Counted from the stretch's first letter, positions 1 to 9,160 are shown. The stretch: DNA of 64,000 nt from Clostridia bacterium (GCA_026414765.1 JAOAIJ010000028.1:1-64000), one strand, 5' to 3'. The notes: generated by a model from the sequence alone, not told the origin. A program made the numbers and translations.

Positions 1-187
1 GCATACTATAGCAAACCTTGATACTGCGGCAGAAAACCTGCAGGCATCAGAGTCCAGAATACGTGACGTAGATATGGCTCAGGAAATGATGAAGTACACC
101 AAGAACAACATCCTGAACCAGGCTGCTACAGCTATGCTGGCGCAGGCTAACCAGGCTCCGCAGGGAGTTCTCCAGTTATTAAGGTAA
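1..187 (+). CDS. fliC: Flagellin, C-terminal end (5' partial)
   Basis: The reading frame that begins at base 2 is open from the window edge to TAA at 185-187. It encodes about 61 residues typical of the conserved flagellin C-terminal D0 helix: an [12 protein letters not shown] stretch, then [16 protein letters not shown], ending in VLQLLR. This helix packs into the core of the filament and is needed for export and polymerisation. The start and the variable domain lie outside the window. A strong terminator follows, and the next gene is a flagellin-modifying Maf protein, which fits flagellin as the glycosylation target. Assignment is secure; which flagellin paralogue cannot be said. Confidence 0.95.
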   Translation, partial: HTIANLDTAAENLQASESRIRDVDMAQEMMKYTKNNILNQAATAMLAQANQAPQGVLQLLR

Positions 188-272
188 TCTGAAGGAAAAT
201 CTTATTAAGGTTTTTCATTCCAGGCAAATAAATGGATAATTTGTTTGTCACATTCATAAATATTAGGCCGGT

Positions 273-306
273 AAAAATGACCAGCATATGCTGGTCATTT
301 TTTATT
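273..306 (+). terminator. Rho-independent terminator after flagellin
   Basis: A perfect inverted repeat with 14-base arms is centred on CATATG (aaaatgaccagcat / atgctggtcatttt). It runs directly into a T-rich tail, about 85 bases after the flagellin stop. It should end the flagellin transcript and separate it from the glycosylation genes. Confidence 0.9.
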
Positions 307-316
307 TTATAATGAT

Positions 317-343
317 AATATAAATCGGCTGTTATGCCGATAA
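317..343 (+). promoter_or_regulatory. Possible sigma-D (flagellar) promoter, imperfect
   Basis: GCCGATAA at 336-343 is an exact match to the -10 element used by flagellar sigma-28/sigma-D. A TAAA occurs at 321-324, but the gap is only 11 bases instead of the usual 15; at the ideal distance (317-320) the sequence is AATA. The site is 32 bases before the maf gene. The -10 match is good and the -35 is weak, so this is only a candidate. Confidence 0.4.
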
Positions 344-375
344 TTCATATATAACTTAGTATATAAGGGTGGATT

Positions 376-2274
376 ATGGAAAACTTAATTCAAAAGAATC
401 TTGATTTTTTAGAGAGGGAACTGCCTCAAGTATATAAAAGATACAGACAGCTTCTGGATAAACACTGTAAGGATGAAGTAAATGCAGAATATATAGGGAA
501 TGCGAGTCATCATAACATTTTGCTAAATGGCAAGCCTGCCCATAGTATATATAGTCCTGACATAGACGGGCAAATAATGTCTATAATGCTTAATGAGGAA
601 GATTATGATACTATTTTTGTTTTCGGTATAGGCATGGGACATCATATAAATGAGATGTGCAAGAGTTTTCCTGAAAAGAACAAGATTTTTTACGAGCCGA
701 ATTTTGATGTATTCTGTGAGTTACTGAAAGTGCAGGATTTAGAGAAGCTTTATTCTAAAAACGTAATGTTTCTTTTAAGTGATGACAGGCAAAGCATTGT
801 AGACAGTCTGATTCATCTTTTTACTACTTTTGTAATATATAAGGTTACTTTTATAGGTCTTCCTACCTACATTGCCGAATACTCTGAAGATTGGACATAT
901 ATTACAAAGGGATATGTAGATTTTTTTATGAGGTATTCCGTAAATCTGAAAACATTAATAAAATATAACAATTCCTGGATGATAAATATATTTAAAAACC
1001 TGAGGCACTATCCTTTTGAGTCAGGTTTTGACGACTTTAAGGAAAAATTTAAAGGAGTTCCCGGCATAGTTGTATCCTCAGGACCTTCCTTGAAGAAAAA
1101 CATGCATCTGCTTAAGGATATACTTGACAAAGCAGTGGTTGTATCCGCAGGCTCATCAATAAATGCTCTTGATGCAAGCGGGATAATACCGCATATCATG
1201 CTGGCTGTAGATGGATCACAGCTCATGAGTGATGAATATAACGCAGTAAAGGATAACTCCATACTGTTTGCACACATAATGAACGTTCACTTCGATTGTA
1301 TAGAAAAGTACAAGGGCCCAAAGCTCCATTTTAAAGTATCCTCAGAGATGAGTGTAGAATACTATGAAAAAGTCAACTCCATATCCAGCACTACAATCGG
1401 AAGCGGAGGGTCCTGTGCAAATGTGGCTATGGATTTTCTCGCAAAGCTTGGCTGCAATCCTATAGTACTTATCGGACAGGATCTGTGCTTTACAGGCAAT
1501 GTCACGCATTCTGAAGGCGTATGGGACAGGAAGGAAATAACAACTGAGGTTTTAAAGTCGGATGGTCCGGATTTTATAAAGAAGAAAGATATATTCGGAG
1601 ACGATGTATTCACTAACAGGGTTTTCAGCACCATACACAAATGGTTTGAGGACTATATAAGGGCAAATGAAACACACTCTACTGGTCTGAAAGTTATTAA
1701 TGCTACAGAGGGTGGACTTCCCATACAAGGGGCGGAAAACATGAGTTTCAGCGAGGCTATCCGCAGATACTGCAAAGAGGACAGGAATATCAAGGCAAGG
1801 CTTATGGATATACATACACAAAGCCTTTGCAGAGAGAGGGAAAACAAAAAAAACGTCAAGCATTTCCTTGATTCATCACAGACAGAGTTCAAAAAGATTG
1901 AGAGGATGTCAAAGTCAAGGATTGAGCTTCTCCAGAGGATATTCAAGCGTCTTGAAAATGGGAATTCTGAAGCTGCCGACTTAAGAAGTAAAATAAACAA
2001 GATAACCGAGAAGATGGAGAAAAACATGGCCTACAACTATCTCATATGGCTTCAGTCCTTTGAAATGATATATAACATAAAAAACGCATATGAGATAAAA
2101 GCAAAGGAAGAAAAAGAAGTAGCTGAAAAGCTTAAGGTCCTATACCAGGGTCTTGAGATGCAGTTTAATGAAATACACATGAGAATAAGGATTATAAGGG
2201 AACTTGTCGAAAAAACGCTGCAAGAGCTCAAATCACTAAAAGAATGGGATGATGTTTATGGACAGACCGGATAA
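376..2274 (+). CDS. maf: Motility accessory factor (Maf), putative flagellin nonulosonate glycosyltransferase
   Basis: This 632-residue protein has the Maf/DUF115 architecture: an N-terminal Rossmann-like region, a central MAF_flag10 core (GIVVSSGPSLKKN near residues 231-243, then GSGGSCANVAMDF and PIVLIGQDLCFTG near 340-375), and a long charged helical C-terminus. Proteins of this family are sialyltransferase-like enzymes thought to place pseudaminic or legionaminic acid on flagellin Ser/Thr residues in the cytoplasm before export. The position directly after flagellin and before a nonulosonate pathway supports that role. The start ATG follows an AAGGGTGGA ribosome site. The end overlaps the next gene by 17 bases, so the two are translationally coupled. 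The acceptor and donor sugar are inferred from context. Confidence 0.9.
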   Translation: MENLIQKNLDFLERELPQVYKRYRQLLDKHCKDEVNAEYIGNASHHNILLNGKPAHSIYSPDIDGQIMSIMLNEEDYDTIFVFGIGMGHHINEMCKSFPEKNKIFYEPNFDVFCELLKVQDLEKLYSKNVMFLLSDDRQSIVDSLIHLFTTFVIYKVTFIGLPTYIAEYSEDWTYITKGYVDFFMRYSVNLKTLIKYNNSWMINIFKNLRHYPFESGFDDFKEKFKGVPGIVVSSGPSLKKNMHLLKDILDKAVVVSAGSSINALDASGIIPHIMLAVDGSQLMSDEYNAVKDNSILFAHIMNVHFDCIEKYKGPKLHFKVSSEMSVEYYEKVNSISSTTIGSGGSCANVAMDFLAKLGCNPIVLIGQDLCFTGNVTHSEGVWDRKEITTEVLKSDGPDFIKKKDIFGDDVFTNRVFSTIHKWFEDYIRANETHSTGLKVINATEGGLPIQGAENMSFSEAIRRYCKEDRNIKARLMDIHTQSLCRERENKKNVKHFLDSSQTEFKKIERMSKSRIELLQRIFKRLENGNSEAADLRSKINKITEKMEKNMAYNYLIWLQSFEMIYNIKNAYEIKAKEEKEVAEKLKVLYQGLEMQFNEIHMRIRIIRELVEKTLQELKSLKEWDDVYGQTG

Positions 2275-2611
2275 AAATCATATACAGAGTATAATAGAAA
2301 CTATTCAGGAGCTGAATGACGTTTACTTTGAAGTTGTTAAGAAAATCTACAATGCAAATTTTCTGGATGCAAAAAAGACTTTTCTTGGAACAGACAGCTT
2401 ACTGGAAAGGGTAATAGTTTTTTCGGGTGTGTTTGACAGGGATATATTTGAGTCAAAAGCTTTTGATCTGGATAGAGTCAATGAACTTATGATGAAGGTT
2501 ATAGACTCCTTTGAGCATAATAACCCTCAGGCAGTAGTAGACTTGCTTCTCTTTGATTTTAGTTCTGCTTTGAACGAATACGCAGATCAGCTTGAAAAAG
2601 TGAACTCATAG
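2258..2611 (+). CDS. Small helical protein of the glycosylation island, function unknown
   Basis: A 117-residue acidic, all-helical protein without cysteines, signal peptide or membrane helix. It overlaps the end of maf. ATGs in frame at 2249, 2252 and 2258 are all possible; 2258 is chosen because a weak GGGA lies at a usable distance. The C-terminal 40 residues weakly resemble those of the small protein at 9161-9541 in the same island (similar length, similar spacing of hydrophobic residues and an L-x-x-D-L/F core). Its place between maf and the sugar enzymes suggests an accessory or chaperone-like role for Maf or flagellin. That is inference only. Confidence 0.75.
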   Translation: MDRPDKNHIQSIIETIQELNDVYFEVVKKIYNANFLDAKKTFLGTDSLLERVIVFSGVFDRDIFESKAFDLDRVNELMMKVIDSFEHNNPQAVVDLLLFDFSSALNEYADQLEKVNS

Positions 2612-2625
2612 AAAGGACGTTGCTT

Positions 2626-3636
2626 ATGAAGTTTGCAGTTATTGGATTGGGTTCCATGGGTAAGCGCAGAATTAGGAATTTACTGGCGAATAATCAAAAA
2701 GATATAATAGGCATTGACCTGCGGCAAGACAGGTGCAAGGAGGCTGAAGAAAAATACGGAGTAAGGACATACCAAACCATTGATAAAGTAGAAGATATAA
2801 ATAATATAACTGCCTTCATCATTTCTGTTCCGCCGGACAAGCATATGGAATATGCCGGCAGGGCTTACGAAGCAGGAATACACAGTTTCATTGAAGCAAG
2901 TGTTGTAGACGAGGGAATGAAAGAACTGATAGAAAAAAGCAAAAGCAATAAAGCTATCAGGATATGTCCTTCCTGTACTCTTAGGTTTCATCCTTCAATA
3001 TGCTTAATAAAGGATATGGTTACATCGGGCAAAATAGGGAAAATATCCAATTTTACTTACCATTCAGGACAATACCTTCCTGACTGGCATCCCTGGGAGG
3101 ATATTAAAGACTTTTATGTTTCAAAGAAAGAAACAGGCGGCTGCAGAGAAATAGTGCCTTTTGAGCTTGCCTGGCTAAACTGGATTTTTGGAGATATTTC
3201 TTCCATATGTGGCTTTAATGAAAAGACAGTAAATCTGGGAATAGATATAGATGATGTTTATGCCTCCTGTATCAAATACAAAAACGGTCTGACAGGTACA
3301 CTGCTTGTGGACGTTGTTTCCCGGTATGCCGTCAGAAGATTGATACTGAACGGATTAGATGGTCAGATACAATGGGATTGGAACAAAAAGAGTGTAGAGG
3401 TTTATTTAGCTGCGAGCGGGCAGTGGGAATACTACCATGAGCCTGAAGGAAGTGTGGAAAACGGCTATAACGCCAATATAATAGAAGAAATGTATATAAA
3501 CGAAATAGGCAGCTTTATTGATGCAATTACCGGGAAAAGCGAATTTCCAAATACTCTTGAGGAAGATTATAAATTGCTGCAGTATCTCTACGGGATTGAA
3601 CAGGCAAATGAGGCAGGTAGAGTGCAAACATACTGA
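2626..3636 (+). CDS. Gfo/Idh/MocA-family NAD(P)-dependent oxidoreductase
   Basis: 336 residues. The N-terminal Rossmann motif GLGSMGKRRIRNL (residues 7-19) binds NAD(P), followed by the SVPPDKHMEYA stretch and the EA motif typical of the Gfo/Idh/MocA family. The C-terminal half is the family's beta-sheet substrate domain. Members oxidise or reduce a sugar hydroxyl or keto group. The start ATG at 2626 sits 8 bases after AAAGGA; an in-frame TTG at 2620 is less likely. In this island the enzyme probably works with the aminotransferase at 4478 to make an amino sugar (oxidation followed by transamination). The actual substrate cannot be read from sequence. Confidence 0.85.
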   Translation: MKFAVIGLGSMGKRRIRNLLANNQKDIIGIDLRQDRCKEAEEKYGVRTYQTIDKVEDINNITAFIISVPPDKHMEYAGRAYEAGIHSFIEASVVDEGMKELIEKSKSNKAIRICPSCTLRFHPSICLIKDMVTSGKIGKISNFTYHSGQYLPDWHPWEDIKDFYVSKKETGGCREIVPFELAWLNWIFGDISSICGFNEKTVNLGIDIDDVYASCIKYKNGLTGTLLVDVVSRYAVRRLILNGLDGQIQWDWNKKSVEVYLAASGQWEYYHEPEGSVENGYNANIIEEMYINEIGSFIDAITGKSEFPNTLEEDYKLLQYLYGIEQANEAGRVQTY

Positions 3637-3715
3637 GCAGCCTTATAACATAAAACGATGTATTTTTATCAACGTGGGCTGTTAAAATAATTTCGCCGCT
3701 AGGAGTGATTGAAAC

Positions 3716-4474
3716 GTGAAGACAGGAATTTTTTTCACCGTAAGGACGGGCTCTACAAGGCTGCCTGGAAAGGCACTGCTTGAAGTCAAAGGCAGGCCCA
3801 TAATCTCATATCTTGTCGAGAGAGTTAAGCATGCAGCCGAGGGGTATGGCAAACTCATTATTTGTACTACGACCTTACCTGAAGATTTACGTCTTGAGAA
3901 GCTTGCGAGGCAGTATGGTGCCGATTTATTTCAAGGTGATCCCGAAAATATAGTAAAACGGCACTGGGAATGTGCGGAAAAATATAAATTTGATTTTATA
4001 GTAAATGTTGATGGTGACGATATCCTTTGTGATCCTTCCTATATAGTCAAAAACATTGAGATGGCACAACAGCTGCCTGAATACGATGTGTATAAATCAG
4101 TACATTTGCCCTTTGGAGTCAATTCCATGGGGTACAGGAAAAAGGTATTGGACCGGATAATGGAAGGATTCAAAAGGAAGAAGCTGGACACAGGATGGGG
4201 ACAGTTGATAAATAACAAGGAGGCATTCAGAGTATATGAATTCCCTCCTATTGCTGAAGATATGATGGATGTACGACTTAGCCTCGATTATGATGAGGAT
4301 CTCACGGTATTTAAAAAAATTATAGAAGATGTCTTTAAAGACGGAAAGCATATCAGCCATAAAGAGATTTTGGACTACCTGAAAGCTAATCCGGATGTAG
4401 CGGCCATTAATTCCCACGTAGACAAAAGATACTGGGAGAATTATAATACAAAAAAAGCGGAAGAAGGTCGATAA
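3716..4474 (+). CDS. SpsF-like cytidylyltransferase, candidate CMP-sugar synthetase
   Basis: 252 residues with the nucleotidyltransferase N-terminus RTGSTRLPGKALLEV (residues 10-24), which matches the SpsF/glycosyl-transferase-A cytidylyltransferase family (consensus R-x-G-S-T-R-L-P-G-K). An acidic metal-binding motif NVDGDD lies near residues 98-103. SpsF-type proteins activate sugars as CMP conjugates. No classic NeuA/LegF enzyme (R-x-G-S-K-x-x-P-x-K-N) is present in the window, so this is the best candidate for activating the nonulosonate made here. Start is GTG at 3716 after TAGGAG. The aminotransferase follows with a 3-base gap, pointing to one operon. Confidence 0.8.
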   Translation: MKTGIFFTVRTGSTRLPGKALLEVKGRPIISYLVERVKHAAEGYGKLIICTTTLPEDLRLEKLARQYGADLFQGDPENIVKRHWECAEKYKFDFIVNVDGDDILCDPSYIVKNIEMAQQLPEYDVYKSVHLPFGVNSMGYRKKVLDRIMEGFKRKKLDTGWGQLINNKEAFRVYEFPPIAEDMMDVRLSLDYDEDLTVFKKIIEDVFKDGKHISHKEILDYLKANPDVAAINSHVDKRYWENYNTKKAEEGR

Positions 4475-4477
4475 ATC

Positions 4478-5779
4478 ATGTCACAGAATAAAATCTACCA
4501 GGAAAAAGCTCATAAATATATTCCCGGCGGGGCTCATACCTACAGCAGGGGAGATGACCAATACCCGCTGAATGCTCCTCCTGTACTTGAAAAAGGCAAG
4601 GGATGCTATGTCTGGGATGTTGATGGCAATATGTTTCTGGACTATGGTATGGCTCTAAGAGCTGTAACTGTGGGATACGGGTATGAAAAGATCGCGCGGG
4701 CTGCAATTAATGCAATCTATGATGGTAATAATCTTACCCGTGCTTCTAAAACAGAGGTTGAAGCTGCAGAGGAAATGGCAGGCCTTATTGATGAAATGGA
4801 TATGGTTAAGTTCGGCAAGAACGGTTCCACGGTCACATCTGCCGCAGTAAAGCTTGCAAGGGCATATACCGGAAGAAAATACGTTGCCAGATGTGCGCAG
4901 CATCCGTTTTTCTCATACGATGACTGGTTTATTGGGGATACCCTTATGTCCTCGGGGGTTCCCGAAGACACTAAAAATCTTACAATACAGTTTGATTTTA
5001 ATGATATAGCTTCTGTTGAGAGGATGTTTTCCCGGTATCCGGATCAGATTTCCTGCGTAATACTGGAGCCGGCTACTACAGTGGAGCCGCAGTATGATTT
5101 TCTCCATAAGCTGAGAGACTTATGTAAAAAGAATGGAACTGTATTTATTCTGGATGAAATGATAACGGGCTTCCGGTGGGATTTAAAAGGTGCCCAGCAT
5201 TATTACGGTATTGTGCCCGATATGTGTACATTTGGAAAAGGTATGGCAAATGGTTTTTCTGTAGCCGCATTACTGGGGAAGAAGGAGTTTATGAATCTTG
5301 GTGGACTTTCACATGACAGGGAAAGGGTATTTCTGATATCCACGACGCATGGTGCAGAAATGTGCGGTATGGCTGCGCTTAAGGAAACAATCAGTACCTA
5401 TAAGGAATTGAATGTTGTCGGGCACCTCTGGGAATACGGTGCAAAGCTATCAAATGGAATGAATGGTATTTCAAGAGAGCTTGGCATTGAGGACAAATTC
5501 TATGTTGAAGGAACGGCTGCCAGTCCGAACTATATATGTAAAGATAATAGCGGGGGAACATCACTGGAATTCAGAACTTTATTTTCACAGGAAATGATAA
5601 AGAATAAGGTACTTATGCCGTGGATTGCCCTTAGCTACTCACATACGCAGAAAGAATTGGACATCACCCTTGATGCTGTGCGGAAGGCGCTTGTAGTATA
5701 TAAAAAAGCACTGGATGAGGGGATAGGCAAGTACCTGGAGGGAAGACCTATTAAGCCTGTCTTTAGAAAATTCAACTGA
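4478..5779 (+). CDS. Class III PLP aminotransferase, glutamate-1-semialdehyde aminomutase-like
   Basis: 433 residues, the usual length for class III aminotransferases. Family marks are PGGAHTYSRG near the N-terminus, DVDGNMFLDY, the substrate and PLP-phosphate region GKNGSTVTSAAVKLARA, the PLP-pairing Asp in FILDEMITGFRW, and the Schiff-base Lys in TFGKGMANG. It resembles HemL, but no heme genes are nearby. HemL-like enzymes recur in surface-sugar clusters, where they aminate a sugar aldehyde or ketone. It lies 3 bases after the cytidylyltransferase and 11 bases before the SDR gene. Family is secure; the sugar role is inferred from context. Confidence 0.85.
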   Translation: MSQNKIYQEKAHKYIPGGAHTYSRGDDQYPLNAPPVLEKGKGCYVWDVDGNMFLDYGMALRAVTVGYGYEKIARAAINAIYDGNNLTRASKTEVEAAEEMAGLIDEMDMVKFGKNGSTVTSAAVKLARAYTGRKYVARCAQHPFFSYDDWFIGDTLMSSGVPEDTKNLTIQFDFNDIASVERMFSRYPDQISCVILEPATTVEPQYDFLHKLRDLCKKNGTVFILDEMITGFRWDLKGAQHYYGIVPDMCTFGKGMANGFSVAALLGKKEFMNLGGLSHDRERVFLISTTHGAEMCGMAALKETISTYKELNVVGHLWEYGAKLSNGMNGISRELGIEDKFYVEGTAASPNYICKDNSGGTSLEFRTLFSQEMIKNKVLMPWIALSYSHTQKELDITLDAVRKALVVYKKALDEGIGKYLEGRPIKPVFRKFN

Positions 5780-5790
5780 GAGGTGTGTAA

Positions 5791-6585
5791 TTGAGCAAAT
5801 ATTCGGATAAAATCAGCCTTAGAGATAGAAATATAATAGTAACAGGGGCTTGCGGACTTTTAGGGAAGGAATTCTGCAAAGGTATTGCTGAGTTTGGCGG
5901 GAATATAGCCGTTGCAGATATTGATTTTGAAGACGCTTCTGAATTTGCAGCAGAATTGAGAAGTGTATATGGAGTTGAGGCTTTGCCATGTAAGCTGGAT
6001 ATTACTTCTGAAGATTCTGTAGGCAGGATGCTTGAGGTTATTAAGGACAAGCTGGGAGAAACGGATGGTCTTGTCAATAGTGCTTATCCCAGAAACAAAA
6101 CCTATGGTACCACCTATGAGAACCTGAATTTCCATAGCTGGCGGGAAAACATAGATATGCATCTTAACGGATATTTTAATGTGATACACAAAGTTTCAAA
6201 GGTAATGATGACTCAAAATAAAGGAAGTATTGTCAATCTGGGTTCCATATACGGTATATTGGGCCCGGATTTTAGCATTTATGAAGGGACAAGCATGACT
6301 ATGCCGGCGGAGTATTCGGTCATAAAGGGTGGCATAGTTAATTTTACCCGGTATCTTGCTACCAGGCTCGCAAAATATGAAATCAGAGTTAACTGCATTT
6401 CACCGGGGGGGATACACAACAACCAGCCTCAACCATTTGTAGAAAACTATAGCCTCAGGACACCTATGGGAAGGATGGGTAAGCCTGAAGAAATCGTAGG
6501 GGGAGTTATTTATCTTCTGAGTGATATGTCCAGTTATGTGACAGGGCAAAATCTGGTTATCGATGGCGGTTGGAGTGCATGGTAA
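5791..6585 (+). CDS. ptmA: Short-chain dehydrogenase/reductase, PtmA-like
   Basis: 264 residues of classical SDR type: TGACGLLGKEF cofactor motif at residues 17-27, a catalytic serine in NLGSIYGI, YSVIK as the Tyr-x-x-x-Lys pair, and a C-terminal LVIDGGWSAW tail. The start is TTG at 5791, 5 bases after GAGAGGTG. In Campylobacter the SDR PtmA belongs to the legionaminic-acid gene set alongside PtmE, which also has a homologue here (11449-12528). That parallel is the basis for the symbol, which should be taken as tentative. It probably reduces or oxidises a sugar intermediate with NAD(P)H. Confidence 0.8.
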   Translation: MSKYSDKISLRDRNIIVTGACGLLGKEFCKGIAEFGGNIAVADIDFEDASEFAAELRSVYGVEALPCKLDITSEDSVGRMLEVIKDKLGETDGLVNSAYPRNKTYGTTYENLNFHSWRENIDMHLNGYFNVIHKVSKVMMTQNKGSIVNLGSIYGILGPDFSIYEGTSMTMPAEYSVIKGGIVNFTRYLATRLAKYEIRVNCISPGGIHNNQPQPFVENYSLRTPMGRMGKPEEIVGGVIYLLSDMSSYVTGQNLVIDGGWSAW

Positions 6586-6613
6586 ATCAACTATATATTG
6601 GGGAGGAAAGTCA

Positions 6614-8074
6614 GTGAAAAAAGGTAAGGCGCTTATAATTATTCACGATTTATATCAGGAAGATAATGTATTTCAGCTTGGGCCTGCGTATATAGCTGCC
6701 TGCCTTGAGAAGGCAGGGCATGAGGTAGAAACCTATTGTATGGATATATTCCACTATACTAATGACCAGCTTGCTGCGTACCTGGATGAAAAAGAATTCG
6801 ATCTGATAGGTTTGAATTTTCTGGCAGCACGTTTTAAGGAAACAGTTATAGATTTATGCAAGACTATAAACCTGCATAAAAAAAGTGCCTGGTTGCAGTT
6901 GGGCGGTCATGGTCCAAGCCCTATCCCTGAATATGTCTTAAAGACAACGGGTGCAGATATTGTAGGTATGGGTGAATGTGAAGAGACTATCATAGAGCTT
7001 ATGGAATGCAAACTGAATAATGGTGACTTATCCAGGGTTAAAGGTATCGCTTTCAGGGAGGGTGATAGCGTAACAATTAATCCAAGAAGGAATCCGGTAA
7101 CGGATCTGGACAGCATACCTTTTCCTGCGTGGCATTTATTCCCTATGGACAGGTATACTACATCGGTTAAGAATGCTGCAATGAAGGACGATGAAAGGGC
7201 TATAACCATAATATCCAGCAGGGGCTGTACAAACAGATGCAACTTCTGTTACCGAATGGAGAAGGGCATCAGGGTAAGGAGTGTAGAAAACCTTATTGAG
7301 GAAATGAAACTGCTTAACACAAGATATGGTGTTACTTACTTCAATACCCAGGATGAGTTGTTCATATTATCCAGAAAGAGAATGATGGAATTTAAAAGGC
7401 TGCTGGATGAGAACGGATTAAAGATCAAGTTTGACGTAAACTGCCGGGTAGATATATTTAATGAAGAGATGGCGGCTTTATTAAAGGAATGTGGATGTGT
7501 ATTTGTTAACATAGGATTTGAATCAACCTCACAAAAGGTTCTGGATATAATGAATAAAAATACTACGGTAGAAGAGAATATGAAGGCTGCAGAGATCGCA
7601 AACAAAGTAGGACTTGGAATAGGCCTTAATTGTATATGGGGAGAGCCGGGCGATAACGAGCAGACCTTAAGGGATAATGCTGCATTTATCACTAAATACA
7701 ATACTTATGATCAGATCAGGACCATCAGACCTGTAACAGCCTATCCGGGTTGCGATCTCTATTACTATGCCATAGAAAAAGGTTTGTTAAGAGGCCCGGA
7801 AGATTTCTTTAATAAATTTAAGAATTCTGATCTCGTAACAGTAAATTTTACCGATTTGCCGATTGACAGGGTATATGAACTGCTTCTGGAAGTTAACAGG
7901 GGGCTTATTCTTGATCACTTCAGGAATACAAGCGGTGATATGGATGCTGCTGAACATCTGATACGGAACTTCAGTGATCTCTACACCGGAAAAATCGATA
8001 AATTTAGGGGAGCGAGAATTTATACCAGGGAAGAAGCAAAGCACATTGCACATATAGATAGAGACAGGAAATAA
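6614..8074 (+). CDS. B12-binding radical SAM enzyme
   Basis: 486 residues. The N-terminal third is a cobalamin-binding fold (LGPAYIAACLEKAGHEVE, then LGGHGPSPIPEY and an ADIVGMGECEETI segment). The radical SAM core follows with the iron-sulfur motif CTNRCNFC near residue 205. The C-terminus is unassigned. Members of this class are often methyltransferases that act on unreactive carbon. The start is GTG at 6614, 7 bases after GGGGAGG; the frame is open further upstream, but those codons overlap the SDR gene. Next to a NeuB homologue, a role in methylating or rearranging the island's sugar is plausible but unproven. Confidence 0.85.
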   Translation: MKKGKALIIIHDLYQEDNVFQLGPAYIAACLEKAGHEVETYCMDIFHYTNDQLAAYLDEKEFDLIGLNFLAARFKETVIDLCKTINLHKKSAWLQLGGHGPSPIPEYVLKTTGADIVGMGECEETIIELMECKLNNGDLSRVKGIAFREGDSVTINPRRNPVTDLDSIPFPAWHLFPMDRYTTSVKNAAMKDDERAITIISSRGCTNRCNFCYRMEKGIRVRSVENLIEEMKLLNTRYGVTYFNTQDELFILSRKRMMEFKRLLDENGLKIKFDVNCRVDIFNEEMAALLKECGCVFVNIGFESTSQKVLDIMNKNTTVEENMKAAEIANKVGLGIGLNCIWGEPGDNEQTLRDNAAFITKYNTYDQIRTIRPVTAYPGCDLYYYAIEKGLLRGPEDFFNKFKNSDLVTVNFTDLPIDRVYELLLEVNRGLILDHFRNTSGDMDAAEHLIRNFSDLYTGKIDKFRGARIYTREEAKHIAHIDRDRK

Positions 8075-8103
8075 AAATGCAGAAACAGCAACCGGAGGAT
8101 GAA

Positions 8104-9141
8104 ATGAAATCTTTTGATGAGATTCTGAAAAAAGGGACTTTTATAATCGCTGAGGCCGGAGTAAATCACAATGGCAACCTGAGGCTGGCAATTGAGCTTA
8201 TTAATGCTGCTTTTGCGGCCGGAGCGGACGCGGTAAAGTTTCAGACATTTCATGCCGATAAACTAGTAACGAAAAGTGCAGAAAAAGCACAGTATCAGAA
8301 AGAGGCTACAGGAAGCAGCGAGTCCCAGTATCAGATGCTCAGGAGGCTGGAATTAACCTATGAGGATCACGTAAAACTGTTTAGTTATTGCAAAAATAAG
8401 GGGATTGTCTTTTTGTCTACTCCCTTTGATTCTGAAAGTGTTGATTTGCTTGATGAACTAGGGGTAGGGATATTCAAAATCAGCTCAGGAGACCTGACTA
8501 ACATGCCAATGCTGCAGTATGTGGCAGCAAAGGGTAAACCCGTAATTTTGTCAACGGGAATGGCAGATATTAAGGAAACGGAAGAAGCGGTCTTATGGAT
8601 GAGGAAGGCGGGAGTAAAACATCTGGCGCTGCTGCACTGTACTACAAATTACCCTACACCTTATCCTGAGGTTAATCTGAAAGCAATGGAAACTATGAAG
8701 GAGGCTTTCAAAATCCCTGTAGGGTACTCTGACCATACCGTTGGAATAGAAGTGCCTCTGGCTGCTGCTGCACTGGGAGCATGTATTATTGAAAAGCATT
8801 TTACTCTGGATAAGACGATGGAAGGGCCTGATCATAAGGCGTCACTGAACCCTGTTGAGCTAAAAATGATGGTTGAAGGCATAAGAAATATAGAGAAGGC
8901 TCTTGGCAACGGGATCAAAAAGCCTACACAGGGAGAGCTTCAAAATCTGGCATTGGCAAGAAAATCTATCGTTGCCGGAAGAAATATTCCTAAAGGGCAT
9001 AAAATAGGAATGACAGACCTTGATATCAAGAGACCGTTTAGCGGCATAGAGCCAAAATATATTTATGATGTGATCGGAAAGGTGGCTAAAAGGGATATCC
9101 AAGCTGAAGAGAATATAAACTGGAGTGATATTGAACTATAG
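8104..9141 (+). CDS. legI: Nonulosonate synthase (NeuB/LegI family)
   Basis: 345 residues. It condenses a 6-deoxy di-N-acetyl-hexose (or ManNAc) with phosphoenolpyruvate to give a nine-carbon nonulosonic acid. The NeuB TIM barrel opens with FIIAEAGVNHNGN and carries DAVKFQTF, FLSTPFD, KISSGDL and a GYSDHT motif. A C-terminal antifreeze/SAF domain (SIVAGRNIPKGHKI onward, then LDIKRP) completes the family layout. Start ATG 8104 is preferred because CCGGAGG lies 6 bases upstream; an in-frame ATG at 8077 has no ribosome site. The flanking LegG, LegH, LegB, LegC and PtmE homologues favour legionaminic over sialic acid. Confidence 0.92.
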   Translation: MKSFDEILKKGTFIIAEAGVNHNGNLRLAIELINAAFAAGADAVKFQTFHADKLVTKSAEKAQYQKEATGSSESQYQMLRRLELTYEDHVKLFSYCKNKGIVFLSTPFDSESVDLLDELGVGIFKISSGDLTNMPMLQYVAAKGKPVILSTGMADIKETEEAVLWMRKAGVKHLALLHCTTNYPTPYPEVNLKAMETMKEAFKIPVGYSDHTVGIEVPLAAAALGACIIEKHFTLDKTMEGPDHKASLNPVELKMMVEGIRNIEKALGNGIKKPTQGELQNLALARKSIVAGRNIPKGHKIGMTDLDIKRPFSGIEPKYIYDVIGKVAKRDIQAEENINWSDIEL

Positions 9142-9160
9142 TAAGGGAGCGTGTTTATAA

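Noticed and set aside
4478-5779. HemL (heme biosynthesis) as the product
   Set aside because: No heme genes nearby; the gene lies in a sugar operon, where HemL-like aminotransferases are common.
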